From Dictyobacter formicarum (GTDB lineage: Bacteria > Chloroflexota > Ktedonobacteria > Ktedonobacterales > Ktedonobacteraceae), in the NCBI RefSeq assembly GCF_016587435.1, contig NZ_BNJJ01000003.1, forward strand, positions 62,001-126,000: DNA of 64,000 nt. Direction: 5' to 3'. Both the position numbers and the translations under genes were made by a program. This document shows, one piece after another, positions 23,946-33,318 of this stretch. Below the pieces are notes generated by a model that had not been told where the DNA came from, did not search any database, and was given only the letters and a program-made list of their open reading frames with translations. Each line of letters starts with the position of its first letter. The first letter of the stretch is position 1.

Positions 23946-25004
23946 CTAGTCAGCGCTATTTTTGGGAGCCTGAGATTGTTCTGCCACCCGAGCGGCAGGC
24001 AATTCACAGGTACTCGCACGAACGATCAGGTCTGGTAACAGAATACGCTGATGCAATTTCATGTCTGGATTACTGAGTATTTCAATGAGATATTTCACGG
24101 CCGTGGCATCCTGCTGGCCGAAGTTGAAATCGATTGTGGTTAGAGGTGGTTCGGTAAAAGCGGCCAGTTCGGCATTATCGAAGCTGATTACCGAAACATC
24201 GGCTGGAATACGCAGGCCGCGCTCGCGCAAGGCGCGCATCGCCCCCAGGGCCATAGTGTCCGAGCCAACCATCACTGCCGTAAACGGCTGGCCGGTCGCC
24301 AGTAGTTGCTGCATAGCGGCATGGCCACTGCTAAAAGTATATTCGGACGCGCACATTGGTCCTGGTTGCAAACCATGACGCAACAGGGTCTTATGCCAGA
24401 TTGTATGCCGTAGATGTCCATTAATCAGGTCTAGTGAGGGAGGAATAGCCGCAATCTGGCGATGGCCGAGTTGAATAAGATATTCTACAGCTATACGAGT
24501 GGCGTAGACCTGGTCAAAACCGACCCAGGCCAGCTTTGAGGTGGGGACGTAGTCGCGCCGGACCAGCGGCATACTCCCACATAGCTCCAGCAGGTGCTCG
24601 TCGCTGATATCCAATGAAGGTGCGTGCATAATCACACCATCTACCAGGCGGGCCGCCGCATTCTCCAGAGCCGCCCCCAGGTTTTCGATCTCGGTCATTG
24701 TCACGAGTAGGTCATAGCTAGCATCGCGAGCCGCCATAGCCATAGTTTGAATAGATTCAGCAAAACGCCCACCGTGGCGGATGTTCACCACGATCAGCTC
24801 CAGCGTATGCGATCGATGGGTGGTCAGCATGCGAGCAACCTTGCTGGGTACAAAATCTAGCTCCTTCATCACCTGCAGTACACGCTTGCGCGTCTCCTCG
24901 GCAACGCTCTCGCTTTCATTCATCACCCGCGATACCGTTTGATAAGAGACGCCGGCCAGCTTCGCCACATCGCGAATCGTATTTTTCTTCTTCCTGACAG
25001 CCAT
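23946..25004 (-). CDS. LacI-family transcriptional regulator (probable uronate-operon repressor)
   Basis: 352 residues from ATG 25004. The longer frame to 25049 is possible, but the helix-turn-helix should sit at the very N-terminus. The HTH reads NTIRDVAKLAGVSYQTVSRV, followed by the hinge helix PSKVARMLTTHRS and a periplasmic-binding-protein-like effector domain (MVGSDTMALGAMRALRERGLRIPADVSVISFDN). It is divergent from the oxidoreductase-uxaC-uxaE operon, with two near-palindromic sites around ACCGGT in the 300-base gap. The likely effector is a hexuronate or a pathway intermediate; this is inferred from location. Confidence 0.92.
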   Translation of the reverse strand: MAVRKKKNTIRDVAKLAGVSYQTVSRVMNESESVAEETRKRVLQVMKELDFVPSKVARMLTTHRSHTLELIVVNIRHGGRFAESIQTMAMAARDASYDLLVTMTEIENLGAALENAAARLVDGVIMHAPSLDISDEHLLELCGSMPLVRRDYVPTSKLAWVGFDQVYATRIAVEYLIQLGHRQIAAIPPSLDLINGHLRHTIWHKTLLRHGLQPGPMCASEYTFSSGHAAMQQLLATGQPFTAVMVGSDTMALGAMRALRERGLRIPADVSVISFDNAELAAFTEPPLTTIDFNFGQQDATAVKYLIEILSNPDMKLHQRILLPDLIVRASTCELPAARVAEQSQAPKNSAD

Positions 25005-25128
25005 ACGCGTGATAACATCTCTCCGACAGACATAGGATACCCATGGCATCCGCGTCCATCAATACCAATGTCTCAAAAAAGGCGTTCCCTGTACCATCCC
25101 TGGAGCTATTTCTTTTGTAGAAAAAAGG

Positions 25129-25142
25129 TGTGAACGGTCACA
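25129..25142. promoter_or_regulatory. Probable LacI-family operator O1
   Basis: TGTGAACGGTCACA, arms TGTGA/TCACA around a centre close to ACCGGT. It lies 125 bases upstream of the lacI-type gene, suiting autoregulation. O2 begins exactly 120 bases away. Confidence 0.65.
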
Positions 25143-25248
25143 GTATACCGAAGTTTACAGCTGCCTGTCAATACAAATAATGCCAATAATAAGCCGTAAC
25201 ATAGCAGACTTTACTTGATTTTTATTATTTTATAGTGCATATATGTAA

Positions 25249-25262
25249 TGTTACCGGTCACA
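25249..25262. promoter_or_regulatory. Probable LacI-family operator O2
   Basis: TGTTACCGGTCACA matches O1 at 12 of 14 positions and has the central ACCGGT. It directly follows TATATGTAAT (25240-25249), a plausible -10 region for the uronate operon, so a bound repressor would block transcription start. Confidence 0.7.
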
Positions 25263-25308
25263 TATACGATCGTCATACAGAAAAATTCATTTCTTAAAGA
25301 GGTTGTAA

Positions 25309-26628
25309 ATGCAAAAAAAACGTTATGCACTGGTCGGCACTGGATCGCGCTCACGCATGTTCATTGACGCGCTTCTCGGCCCCTACCATGAGATTGCGGA
25401 GCTGGTGGCGCTCTGTGACCTGAGCCAGGTGCGAATGGATTGGCATAATCAGCGCATCCAGGAAAGCACTGGCGAACCACCTCTGCCAACTTATCTGGCC
25501 GAGCAGTTTGAGCAAATGATAGGTGAAACACGGCCCGATACAGTCATTGTGACGACAATGGATAGCACCCATCACATCTATATTGTGCGGGCCATGGAGC
25601 TAGGCTGTGATGTCATCACGGAAAAACCGATGACGATCGATATCGAGAAGATGAGGGCAATCTTCGAGGCCCAGGAACGGACCGGACGCTCTTTGCGCGT
25701 CAGCTTTAACTATCGCTATACGCCTGCGTATACGGCTTTCCGGGAACAGATCATGCGCGGCGTGATCGGGAAGCCGCTGGCGATGGATTTCGCCTGGCTG
25801 CTGGATACCAGCCATGGCGCCGACTATTTCCGCCGCTGGCACCGTGAGAAGCAGAATAGCGGTGGTCTATTTGTGCATAAAGCTACGCACCACTTCGACC
25901 TGGTCAACTGGTGGCTCGATACCTATCCTAGCGAGGTCTTCGCGATGGGTGCCCTGCAGTTCTATGGCCAGCACAACGCCGAGGAGCGCAGCGAGCGCTA
26001 TGATTATCAACGCTATACCGGGGTTGATGCGGCGCGCAATGATCCATTCGCGCTCACGCTTGAGACCAATCCGATGCTACGTGGCCTGTACCTGGACGCA
26101 GAAAAAGAAACGGGCTACCTGCGGGATCGCAACGTCTTTGGCGAGCCGATTACAATTGAAGACACAATGCGGCTAATCGCTCGTTACCAGAACGGGGTGC
26201 TGCTCTCTTACTCTCTGATCGCCTACTCTCCCTGGGAAGGCTTGCGGGTCGCCATCACTGGCACCAAGGGCCGTCTGGAAATGGATATCGTGGAAAATAT
26301 CCACCAGATTCAAAGCGATGGGGAAGGCAAGGAGAGCGCTAGCAAGGGACCATTCAAATCTACGAGTATCCGTGTGTACCCCATGTTTGGTGTACCATAT
26401 ACTGTAGAAGTACCGGAATCTGTTGGAGGACATGGTGGTGGGGACCCGATATTGCTGGAGCACTTATTTTCACCTCAGCCTCCATATGATCCGTATCGAC
26501 GGGCAGCGTCACATATCGATGGTGCCGCCTCAATCCTGGTAGGAATTGCCGCCAATCAGTCAATGCAGACGGGCCAGATGGTCAAAATCGATGATCTTTT
26601 TCGTCTGCCCACTAAAGCGGCACAGTAA
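25309..26628 (+). CDS. Gfo/Idh/MocA-family NAD(P)-dependent oxidoreductase
   Basis: 439 residues, AGAGG before the ATG. The Rossmann motif is [41 protein letters not shown] carries the conserved EKP whose Lys is catalytic, and [19 protein letters not shown] contains the His of the active site. Members oxidise or reduce a hydroxyl of sugars, inositols or uronates. It is first in an operon with uxaC and uxaE. No UxuA/UxuB is present in the window, so this enzyme could supply the redox step in uronate use. Substrate is not determinable from sequence. Confidence 0.9.
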   Translation: MQKKRYALVGTGSRSRMFIDALLGPYHEIAELVALCDLSQVRMDWHNQRIQESTGEPPLPTYLAEQFEQMIGETRPDTVIVTTMDSTHHIYIVRAMELGCDVITEKPMTIDIEKMRAIFEAQERTGRSLRVSFNYRYTPAYTAFREQIMRGVIGKPLAMDFAWLLDTSHGADYFRRWHREKQNSGGLFVHKATHHFDLVNWWLDTYPSEVFAMGALQFYGQHNAEERSERYDYQRYTGVDAARNDPFALTLETNPMLRGLYLDAEKETGYLRDRNVFGEPITIEDTMRLIARYQNGVLLSYSLIAYSPWEGLRVAITGTKGRLEMDIVENIHQIQSDGEGKESASKGPFKSTSIRVYPMFGVPYTVEVPESVGGHGGGDPILLEHLFSPQPPYDPYRRAASHIDGAASILVGIAANQSMQTGQMVKIDDLFRLPTKAAQ

Positions 26629-26645
26629 TACAAAGAGAGGGAAAG

Positions 26646-28058
26646 ATGGCCCAAACACGAGACGACCGCTACTTCGCAAGCGATCCCACCCAACGACAGA
26701 TGGCACGCACGCTCTATACGCAGGTAAAAGATCTTCCTTTGATCTGCCCACATGGACATGTGGATCCGCGCCTGCTGGCCAGCGAGCATTATAACTGGGG
26801 CTCCCCGGTAGACCTCTTGATTATCCCGGACCACTATGTCTTTCGTATGCTCTACTCACGGGGAATCGCCCTTGAAGAGCTGGGCATTCCGCGACGTGAT
26901 GGTGGCGCGACCGAGAAGGATCACCGCAAAATCTGGCAAACGGTCTGTGATCACTGGTACCTGTTCCGTGGCACACCGACCAGCCTCTGGCTGCGCGATG
27001 AGCTACAGGATATCTTCGGCATCGAGCACAAAATTACGTCGGCCAATGCACAGGCAATTTATGATGCGCTGGCTGAGCGGCTCCAACAGCCAGAATTCCA
27101 ACCACGGCGGCTGTTTGAGCGCTTCAAAATAGAAATCCTGGCAACTACGGATGCCGCCACTTCCAGGCTGGAAGAACACCAGAAGTTGCGCGACTCCGAC
27201 TGGCACGGACGCGTGATTCCCACCTTTCGACCCGACGCGGTTGTCAATATCCAACCAGGTTTCGCCGAACAGATCCGTCTGCTCGGTGAGGTTTCTGAGA
27301 TCGATGTCAGCGACTATCGCACCTATCTGACGGCCCTGGAGCAGCGGCGGCGTTTCTTCAAAGAGATGGGTGCGACCGCCACGGACCATGCCGCGCAGAG
27401 CGCCTATACAGAACGGCTGAGCGCGCATGAAGCTGACGCGATCTTCCAGCGTGCCTTGAAGAATGAAGCCAGCGCGGAAGATGCGCGGCGCTTCACTGGC
27501 CATATGCTCATTGAGCTGGCCCGAATGAGCGTGGAAGATGGACTGGTCATGCAGATCCATATTGGCAGTTCACGTGACCACAATCCTGACCTGCTGGCCC
27601 GCTTTGGTCGTGACATGGGAGCCGACATTCCGACCGCCAGCGAGTTCACACATAACTTCAAACCGCTGCTCGATCTATTCGGCCGCGATCCTCGCTTCTC
27701 GCTGATCCTGTTCAATCTGGATGAAACGACTTATAGCCGCGAGCTGGCCCCGCTGGCCGGACATTATCCAGCGCTGCGCCTGGGTCCACCCTGGTGGTTC
27801 TTTGATAGCGTTCTGGGTATGCGCCGTTACTTCGACAATACCGTAGAGACGGCAGGCATCTACAACACGACCGGCTTTAACGATGATACCCGCGCCTATC
27901 CGTCTATCCCCGCCCGCCACGATGTCTGGCGCCGTGTGAGCGCCGATTGGCTGGCCAGACTGGTGGTTGAAGGCATCGTGGATGAAGAGGATGCCCACGA
28001 GATGATTGTTGATCTGGCCTACCGGCTGGCAAAACAAAGCTACAGGCTGGAGGGATAA
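26646..28058 (+). CDS. uxaC: Glucuronate/galacturonate isomerase
   Basis: 470 residues, the usual length of UxaC. It isomerises D-glucuronate to D-fructuronate and D-galacturonate to D-tagaturonate. The amidohydrolase-like HxH of the N-terminus is in LICPHGHVDPRLLAS; ILATTDAATSRLEEHQKL, VMQIHIGSSRDHN and LRLGPPWWFFDSV are typical of the family. GAGAGGG lies close before the ATG, 17 bases after the oxidoreductase stop. uxaE follows at 2 bases. The triplet points to catabolism of plant-derived uronic acids. Confidence 0.95.
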   Translation: MAQTRDDRYFASDPTQRQMARTLYTQVKDLPLICPHGHVDPRLLASEHYNWGSPVDLLIIPDHYVFRMLYSRGIALEELGIPRRDGGATEKDHRKIWQTVCDHWYLFRGTPTSLWLRDELQDIFGIEHKITSANAQAIYDALAERLQQPEFQPRRLFERFKIEILATTDAATSRLEEHQKLRDSDWHGRVIPTFRPDAVVNIQPGFAEQIRLLGEVSEIDVSDYRTYLTALEQRRRFFKEMGATATDHAAQSAYTERLSAHEADAIFQRALKNEASAEDARRFTGHMLIELARMSVEDGLVMQIHIGSSRDHNPDLLARFGRDMGADIPTASEFTHNFKPLLDLFGRDPRFSLILFNLDETTYSRELAPLAGHYPALRLGPPWWFFDSVLGMRRYFDNTVETAGIYNTTGFNDDTRAYPSIPARHDVWRRVSADWLARLVVEGIVDEEDAHEMIVDLAYRLAKQSYRLEG

Positions 28059-28060
28059 CT

Positions 28061-29506
28061 ATGTTTGAGCAACAGCCATTTACGCAGATTGCCGAGTCCG
28101 TGACTAAACGGGATGATACTATCTATGCTCTGGTCAACTGCGAAAAGCCGGGAGAGTGTCAACTACTCGTCCGGGGGGTCACCACGGATTTTGAGGGCGA
28201 TACACTGGCCGATGGTAGCCTGATCGGACCACTCTCGGCCTACAATGCGGCCGTCTTACGCCAGCGACTTCCCTGGCTCCAGCCGGCGGTATTGGGCTTG
28301 CAAACTTCGGCTGGCTTTGGGGATCGCCTGGGAATTGCGACGCCTGGCCATGTATTGGCAACGAGGGGAACGGGCGTCGCCCCCATCTACGCCCAGCAAT
28401 CTGTGCGCGAGAATAGCCGTACGGGACGTACGCCCCAACAAGTGGTGGATGACGCCATGTGGGGCGTTTTCCATGCTGGCTGGCAGGAGCCGTGGGGAGC
28501 CGATGCCGACCATTTGAAAACACTGGAGGATATTCCTCCTTTTGTCGATGCTGGCTATACCTTTTACACCATCGATCCCGGCGATTATGTGGATGACGCG
28601 GTCGAGACAGATGATGCTGAAACGCTGCGCCATAAAGTAGAGCAATTGCCCTGGGCCGATCTCCAGACCACGCTGGCAGAGACCAGTGAGCGCTACCAGC
28701 GCGCCTTCGAATTGGACGACCGCACGCTGACCTTTACGCAAGAGGACCTGTACAAAGCCCTGGCCAAATATGGTGGGGCGGTGGCCCACACGGCACGTAT
28801 GGCTCGACGCCTGCAACAGCTTCAGGGTCAGCGTCCCTTTGAAATGGAGATGTCGGTGGATGAAACCGGAACAACCACCGCACTATTAGAACATTTCTAC
28901 ATCGCTGCTGAACTCAAGCGCCTGCAGGTTCCCTTTGTGAGCCTGGCGCCGCGCTTCGTCGGACGCTTTGAGAAGGGGGTCGGCTATATCGGCGACATCG
29001 CCGAACTGACACAAAACATTGGTGGGCACGCCAGCATCATGCGCTACTTTGACAACAGCTATAAGCTCAGCCTGCATACCGGATCAGACAAGTTCGAGGT
29101 CTATCCGCTCGCCATGCAAGCGACAGGAGGACTGGTACACCTGAAAACAGCTGGCACCAGCTATCTGGAAGCCTTGCGCCTGATCGCTTCGGTCGATCGC
29201 CCACTGTTCCGCGAGATCTGGGACTTCACGCGTGACCACTACGAAAACGATCGGCGCACCTACCATGTCTCCGCAGTTCTGGACGAAACGCTACCAGCCG
29301 AACGCCTGACCGACGAGCAACTACCTGAACTGCTAAACCAGTTCGCGCCGCGCCAGATCCTGCACGTCACCTTCGGATCGGTACTCGACACCTACGGCAC
29401 CGACCTGCAGCGTATTCTGCACGCCAACCTGCCCGGATACTATGGTTACATCCAGCGCCACTTTGACAAACACCTCGCCCCATTCAAACAATCAACCCAG
29501 AAATAG
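28061..29506 (+). CDS. uxaE: Tagaturonate/fructuronate epimerase
   Basis: 481 residues, typical of UxaE (described from Thermotoga as the epimerase that joins the galacturonate and glucuronate branches). Features: LRQRLPWLQPAVLGLQTSAGFGDRLGIATPGHV at the N-terminus, FEMEMSVDETGTTTALLEHFYIAAEL (metal-binding Asp/Glu and His), LAPRFVGRFEKGVGYIGDI, and HTGSDKFEVYPL. With UxaC next door, galacturonate would be converted to tagaturonate and then fructuronate. Two-base spacing shows tight coupling. The operon ends in the tandem hairpins at 29.5 kb. Confidence 0.93.
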   Translation: MFEQQPFTQIAESVTKRDDTIYALVNCEKPGECQLLVRGVTTDFEGDTLADGSLIGPLSAYNAAVLRQRLPWLQPAVLGLQTSAGFGDRLGIATPGHVLATRGTGVAPIYAQQSVRENSRTGRTPQQVVDDAMWGVFHAGWQEPWGADADHLKTLEDIPPFVDAGYTFYTIDPGDYVDDAVETDDAETLRHKVEQLPWADLQTTLAETSERYQRAFELDDRTLTFTQEDLYKALAKYGGAVAHTARMARRLQQLQGQRPFEMEMSVDETGTTTALLEHFYIAAELKRLQVPFVSLAPRFVGRFEKGVGYIGDIAELTQNIGGHASIMRYFDNSYKLSLHTGSDKFEVYPLAMQATGGLVHLKTAGTSYLEALRLIASVDRPLFREIWDFTRDHYENDRRTYHVSAVLDETLPAERLTDEQLPELLNQFAPRQILHVTFGSVLDTYGTDLQRILHANLPGYYGYIQRHFDKHLAPFKQSTQK

Positions 29507-29511
29507 CAAAA

Positions 29512-29650
29512 TGTCTGCTTTTCAGAACATATGATGCATCACATATTCTGAAAAGCAGACAAAAAACCTGATGAGTGACAGGAAAGGTGCGGCGTACCTT
29601 TCCTGTCACTCATCATAAAAACAGGGCTCGAGCGCGCAGGCGCCCGTCCG
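29512..29650 (+). repeat. Tandem hairpins with hairpin-family shoulder, copy 4
   Basis: Hairpin 1: GTCTGCTTTTCAGAA (29513-29527) with TTCTGAAAAGCAGAC (29546-29560). Hairpin 2: perfect 20-bp arms (29569-29588 and 29596-29615), 7-base loop. Directly after hairpin 2 comes an inverted left shoulder, ATAAAAACAGGGCTCGAGCG then CGCAGGCGCCC, matching copies 1 and 5. The right shoulder is missing. It probably ends the uxa operon. Confidence 0.65.
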
Positions 29651-29681
29651 CGAAGAGTTGCTACACTTCCTCATCCATGTT

Positions 29682-29728
29682 TTGACATCCGCAGAGCTAA
29701 TATGTATAATATTAGTTATACGTATAAC
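29682..29728 (+). promoter_or_regulatory. Consensus promoter with 14-bp palindrome
   Basis: TTGACA (29682-29687), 17-base spacer, TATAAT (29705-29710): a perfect match to the sigma-70 consensus. Directly downstream, GTTATACGTATAAC (29715-29728) is a perfect palindrome covering the start-point region, a good operator position. Drives the HAD gene at 29784. Confidence 0.8.
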
Positions 29729-29783
29729 CTTTTGAAGATGCGCTGGACAGAAATGAAAACAGTAAAAACAAAGCAGGAGAACA

Positions 29784-30461
29784 ATGCGACAACATCTATT
29801 AGTTGATGCGGATGATACGCTCTGGGAAAACAATGTTTACTTTGAGCAGGCCATTCATGACTTCATCAGCTTTCTCGATCACTCCAATCTGTCCCATGAA
29901 GAGGTGCGGCAGGTGCTCAATGAGACAGAGCGCTTGATGGGCTATGGGGCAACCAACTTCACCAATAGTCTACTGGCTACGTATCAGCAACTGGCCGAGG
30001 ATACCATCAGTGATGAGCAGCTTCAGTATGTACGCCAGTTGGGAGAGCAGATCCATTCACATCCGCTCACGCTGCTAGAAGGTGTGCTGGAAACACTGGA
30101 ATACCTGGCACCACGCCATGACCTTGTGCTCCTGACCAAAGGCGACCAGGAGGAGCAGCGCCTGAAGGTAGAGCGCTCGGGCATTGAGCAGATCTTCAAC
30201 AATGTGTTGATTGTGCCAGAGAAAAATGTCGCTACCTACCATCAGATTGTCAGCCAGCTAGAGCTACAAACACGAATCACCTGGATGATCGGCAATTCAC
30301 CACGATCCGACATCAATCCAGCGCTGGCCGCCGGGCTCAACGCTATTTATGTGCCCCATCCACAGACCTGGGTGCTCGAACATGAAGAGATAACTGAACC
30401 GGCAACGGATAGCCAGTTGCTTACCCTTAATCGCTTCGCCGATCTGCGTGCTCATTTCTAA
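29784..30461 (+). CDS. HAD-superfamily hydrolase
   Basis: 225 residues, AGGAG before the ATG. Motif I is DADDTLWENN (nucleophile Asp8 and Asp10), motif II LLTKGDQEEQ (Thr), motif III Lys in KNVATYHQIV, motif IV MIGNSPRSDINPALAAG. The cap is helical, residues about 16-100, as in phosphoglycolate-phosphatase-like HADs. It probably removes phosphate from a small metabolite. The variation DADDTLW instead of DxDGT occurs in some HAD branches. Convergent with the universal stress gene. Confidence 0.88.
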   Translation: MRQHLLVDADDTLWENNVYFEQAIHDFISFLDHSNLSHEEVRQVLNETERLMGYGATNFTNSLLATYQQLAEDTISDEQLQYVRQLGEQIHSHPLTLLEGVLETLEYLAPRHDLVLLTKGDQEEQRLKVERSGIEQIFNNVLIVPEKNVATYHQIVSQLELQTRITWMIGNSPRSDINPALAAGLNAIYVPHPQTWVLEHEEITEPATDSQLLTLNRFADLRAHF

Positions 30462-30489
30462 TCCCCGACACAGGTGCAGCAGGTAGCGA

Positions 30490-30507
30490 GAAAGCCTGAA
30501 GGCTTTC
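30490..30507. terminator. Short hairpin between convergent genes
   Basis: GAAAGCC and GGCTTTC form a 7-bp stem. No long T tract. A weak terminator for the HAD gene and the universal stress gene. Confidence 0.4.
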
Positions 30508-30515
30508 ATAAGCAA

Positions 30516-31460
30516 TCAAATGATCAGGATTGGCTTATCTGTAGTACTCAGAGTGGCCTCGGTCATGTGCGCACTGGACGCCTGATCTCTGTCTGGACGT
30601 CCACGTGAGTACATGGCCAGCAAATCACTGCCACCCGCGATTTTACCATAACGCTGCTCGGCAAAGTAGGCCAGCGCAGAAGGGATATCCGCCGCTGGAA
30701 ACACTGAGGAAGTGGTCATAATATTCAGACCATCTTCTACCTGCAGCCGTCGCTCCAGTTCATGTACATAGTGACAGGCGCGCTCGTATTCTGGTGTATA
30801 TCTGAGCCGCTTGATTCCTTCATTGATCGACTGCGCCTGCAAGGGCAGGATATGCACCAGGTGTACGGTGGCTTTATTGGGGGCAGCAATAGCCACGACC
30901 AGCTGGGCCGCCGGGAGAATGGCCTTCTCCGACTCGGGTGTGCCGTCCAAAGCTACGGCGATTTCAATGGCGTGCAGAGGACGACGCTGGTCGGGGTAGG
31001 CGGTTGTGGGAATGGCTTCTCCATTCTTCAAAACCAGTAGCGGGATGGGGCAGTGCCGCGTTAGTTGTTGCGCGACCCCTCCCAGATGCTGAGAACGCCG
31101 CTCAGATCGACCATGGCTACACATAATTACCAGATCACACTGCAATTCTTCGATCGCCCGCAAGATAGTTGGAATAACGCTCCCATCCTGGATATAGCAA
31201 TGAAAACGAACATCTGTGAGATGATATTTCTGGACAACGCTGATCAGATACGCAGTGATGCGTTTCTCTTCCGCCTCAATAGCAGTAGAGAGATCATCAA
31301 AAACATTCGAGAGCGAGAGGCGCAGATCTTTTGATTCTGGATCAATGACAGATAAAAGCGAGAGGCGTACGGGTATCTGACTACTTAACTTTTGTGCCAG
31401 GATAATTGCTTGCTCAGCCCGCTGTGATCCATCTAGCAGGACCAGAATATGTTTAAACAT
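30516..31460 (-). CDS. Universal stress protein, two UspA domains
   Basis: 314 residues from ATG 31460 with AGAGGTG upstream. Domain 1 (about residues 1-150): FKHILVLLDGSQRAEQAIILAQKL, LVIMCSHGRSERRSQHLGGVAQQLTRHCPIPLLVL, with the G-x-x-G-x(9)-G/S-like ATP loop. Domain 2 (about 165-314): EIAVALDGTPESEKAILPAAQL, then DLLAMYSRGRPD and KPILII; the glycine loop there is degraded, so domain 2 may not bind ATP. Tandem Usp proteins act as ATP-dependent stress sensors. Cytoplasmic. Confidence 0.9.
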   Translation of the reverse strand: MFKHILVLLDGSQRAEQAIILAQKLSSQIPVRLSLLSVIDPESKDLRLSLSNVFDDLSTAIEAEEKRITAYLISVVQKYHLTDVRFHCYIQDGSVIPTILRAIEELQCDLVIMCSHGRSERRSQHLGGVAQQLTRHCPIPLLVLKNGEAIPTTAYPDQRRPLHAIEIAVALDGTPESEKAILPAAQLVVAIAAPNKATVHLVHILPLQAQSINEGIKRLRYTPEYERACHYVHELERRLQVEDGLNIMTTSSVFPAADIPSALAYFAEQRYGKIAGGSDLLAMYSRGRPDRDQASSAHMTEATLSTTDKPILII

Positions 31461-32063
31461 GAGCGCACCTCTCTAACTCGACTATCCCATCTGGACAAAT
31501 ACATTCTTTACTCATAGCATAAAGATATGTTCTCACCAGGGCATCACAACAGCGAGCTGTACATCTCATTCTCATCACAGCATAGGCTGAAAGATACTAT
31601 GCAAATCAGCCAGCTTCACATTTCTTTATCGACAAGTATCGGAGAAATTTATATCTTTTTTTAATCTTACCGACAAATAAGAAGAAAATAGGTACATGTA
31701 CAAGAGATCTTATGAATTATAAGATGTTTTAATTGAATATACAAGCTATTTCACTATAAATAATGGTGGGATGTGCAAGCTTACCAGATGGAGGAATGGC
31801 ATTAATACTATATTCAGCTGGAAAAGTTGCGCAAGCAGAGCAAGATATCCTGATCAATGTATGCCTTATTTTAAAACACCTGATGCTAGCCGAGCATATT
31901 GCTGATATTGCAGTTTTGCCAACAATGCTTGCATAATATAATATGACCGTCATTTAGAAGCTGAGCAGTAATTTTTCGGACTTGCCAATGTGCCGTTTTA
32001 CATGACAGCGAGACAAGCTCACAACTATGCGGTCTACACGTTCATCATCAAAGGAGGAGTAAA
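31461..32063. other. 600-base spacer, possible 57-codon reading frame
   Basis: AT-rich spacer. A plus-strand frame at 31763-31936 (57 codons, ATG start) contains a helical stretch (GKVAQAEQDILINVCLILKHL) that looks coding-like, but there is no ribosome site at a proper distance and I recognise no family. It may be a decayed fragment. An overlapping 74-codon minus-strand frame (31729-31953) is equally unsupported. Strong AAAGGAGGA at the end of the spacer belongs to the gene at 32064. Confidence 0.35.
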
Positions 32064-33167
32064 GTGTTTAAGTCATCCCGAAAGAGAAGCACGATTTCTC
32101 ATGCCATCTTTATCAGCATGACGCTTTGTACGCTCATCCTTACAACAGTCTTTATTGCATTGGGTACCAATGCGAAGGCAGCTGTGACGGGGCTGGTCGC
32201 TCCTCCTGGAGTTGCGGCAACAGGTACTGTCTCGGCAACGGGTACGGCAACGGCAGCGGTCACTGCGCGTGCCGTTATGGTTCATACGCCAAACGGCGTC
32301 ATTCGCATGACATACAATGCCGGCAGCAAGTCACTTACTCTAAATCCGAACTTGATCGGCTTTACGCCAAACAGTCCCCATCCTGTCCATATTGAACAGA
32401 GCACCTGCCCCACGACTGGAGCAGCCGCCGGGGCCGCTACTAGCACCGCAGCGACCCCAGCACCCACGGGTACAAGCACCTCTACGGCGGCACCAACAGC
32501 AGCAGCGACTAGCCTCTATTCGACCACATTGACGGCAGACGCAACCGGAAATATCAAGAATACCGCTACCATCACTAGCGTGACCACGCCATTGACCGCA
32601 TCTAATATGCGTATCCAGATCTATAATGGTACGGGTACAGCAGCTGCACAAAAAGTAGCTATCGCCTGCGGTAATATCAAGCCATATAATCCAGCTAGCG
32701 CAACTGCCACAGCAACCGGTACGGTTACTGAGACAAGTACAGCTGTCGCTACAGGTACAGCCCCAGGAGCCGCTGGCAACACATTCTCTGCTATAATAGG
32801 CCCAACTGCTGATCCTAATGAGCAAAGTAATGGCGTTGCTCAGCTCAGTCTGGCTAATGGCACACTGACGGTGCAGATGAACGTGCATGGCCTGGCTCCC
32901 AACTCTAATCACGCTGCTCATCTGCATACAGGCACCTGCCAGACTATCGGCAACATCGTTTATAATCTGGGAACCCTGACCGCTGATTCCCAGGGTACGG
33001 CCACCCTGACTAAAACGTTCCCAAACGTCACATCGATTCCGGACAACGGCTGGGCTGCACAGGTTCACTATGGTACTAATCTCAACGATCCAGCCCAGTA
33101 TAATCCGATCATGTGCGGTACTGTACGCCTGAGCAAGGGTCAACCTTCCTCCACACCTACCCCATAG
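32064..33167 (+). CDS. Secreted CHRD-like protein, Thr/Ala-rich
   Basis: 367 residues from GTG 32064, with AAAGGAGGA three bases upstream. An N-terminal signal peptide (FISMTLCTLILTTVFIALGTNAKA) ends with AKA. Mature protein has two related halves joined by Thr/Ala/Pro-rich, low-complexity linkers (ATGTATAAV, TPAPTGTSTST): half 1 contains VIRMTYNAGSKSLTLNPNL and TPNSPHPVHIEQSTC; half 2 contains LANGTLTVQMNVHGLAPNSNHAAHLHTGTC and WAAQVHYGTN, a CHRD-like beta sandwich. Two Cys per half suggest disulfides. It is probably wall-associated or released. Function unknown; the domain occurs in chordin and many bacterial secreted proteins. Confidence 0.8.
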   Translation: MFKSSRKRSTISHAIFISMTLCTLILTTVFIALGTNAKAAVTGLVAPPGVAATGTVSATGTATAAVTARAVMVHTPNGVIRMTYNAGSKSLTLNPNLIGFTPNSPHPVHIEQSTCPTTGAAAGAATSTAATPAPTGTSTSTAAPTAAATSLYSTTLTADATGNIKNTATITSVTTPLTASNMRIQIYNGTGTAAAQKVAIACGNIKPYNPASATATATGTVTETSTAVATGTAPGAAGNTFSAIIGPTADPNEQSNGVAQLSLANGTLTVQMNVHGLAPNSNHAAHLHTGTCQTIGNIVYNLGTLTADSQGTATLTKTFPNVTSIPDNGWAAQVHYGTNLNDPAQYNPIMCGTVRLSKGQPSSTPTP

Positions 33168-33189
33168 GTCGAAGCAGGTTGATACTATC

Positions 33190-33234
33190 AAAGCCGATAA
33201 GCGTAGGAATATTTCCACGCTTATCGGCTTTTTA
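33190..33234 (+). terminator. Rho-independent terminator
   Basis: 15-bp perfect stem (AAAGCCGATAAGCGT at 33190-33204 with ACGCTTATCGGCTTT at 33217-33231) then TTTA. Inner GGAA/TTCC pairs extend it. Ends the CHRD-like gene. Confidence 0.85.
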
Positions 33235-33318
33235 GCAACTCCTCTCTTTCTTCTTTTCCTCCTGCCCCTCGTTTTCTCTTGGCACGATTCTTGCACTTTG
33301 CTATACTCTTACGTATTG

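Noticed and set aside
31729..31953. 74-codon minus-strand frame
   Set aside because: No ribosome site or family resemblance; recorded only in the spacer note.
32340..33296. 318-codon minus-strand frame opposite the CHRD-like gene
   Set aside because: Low-complexity Cys/Gly/Arg translation mirrors the Thr/Ala-rich linkers of the real gene.
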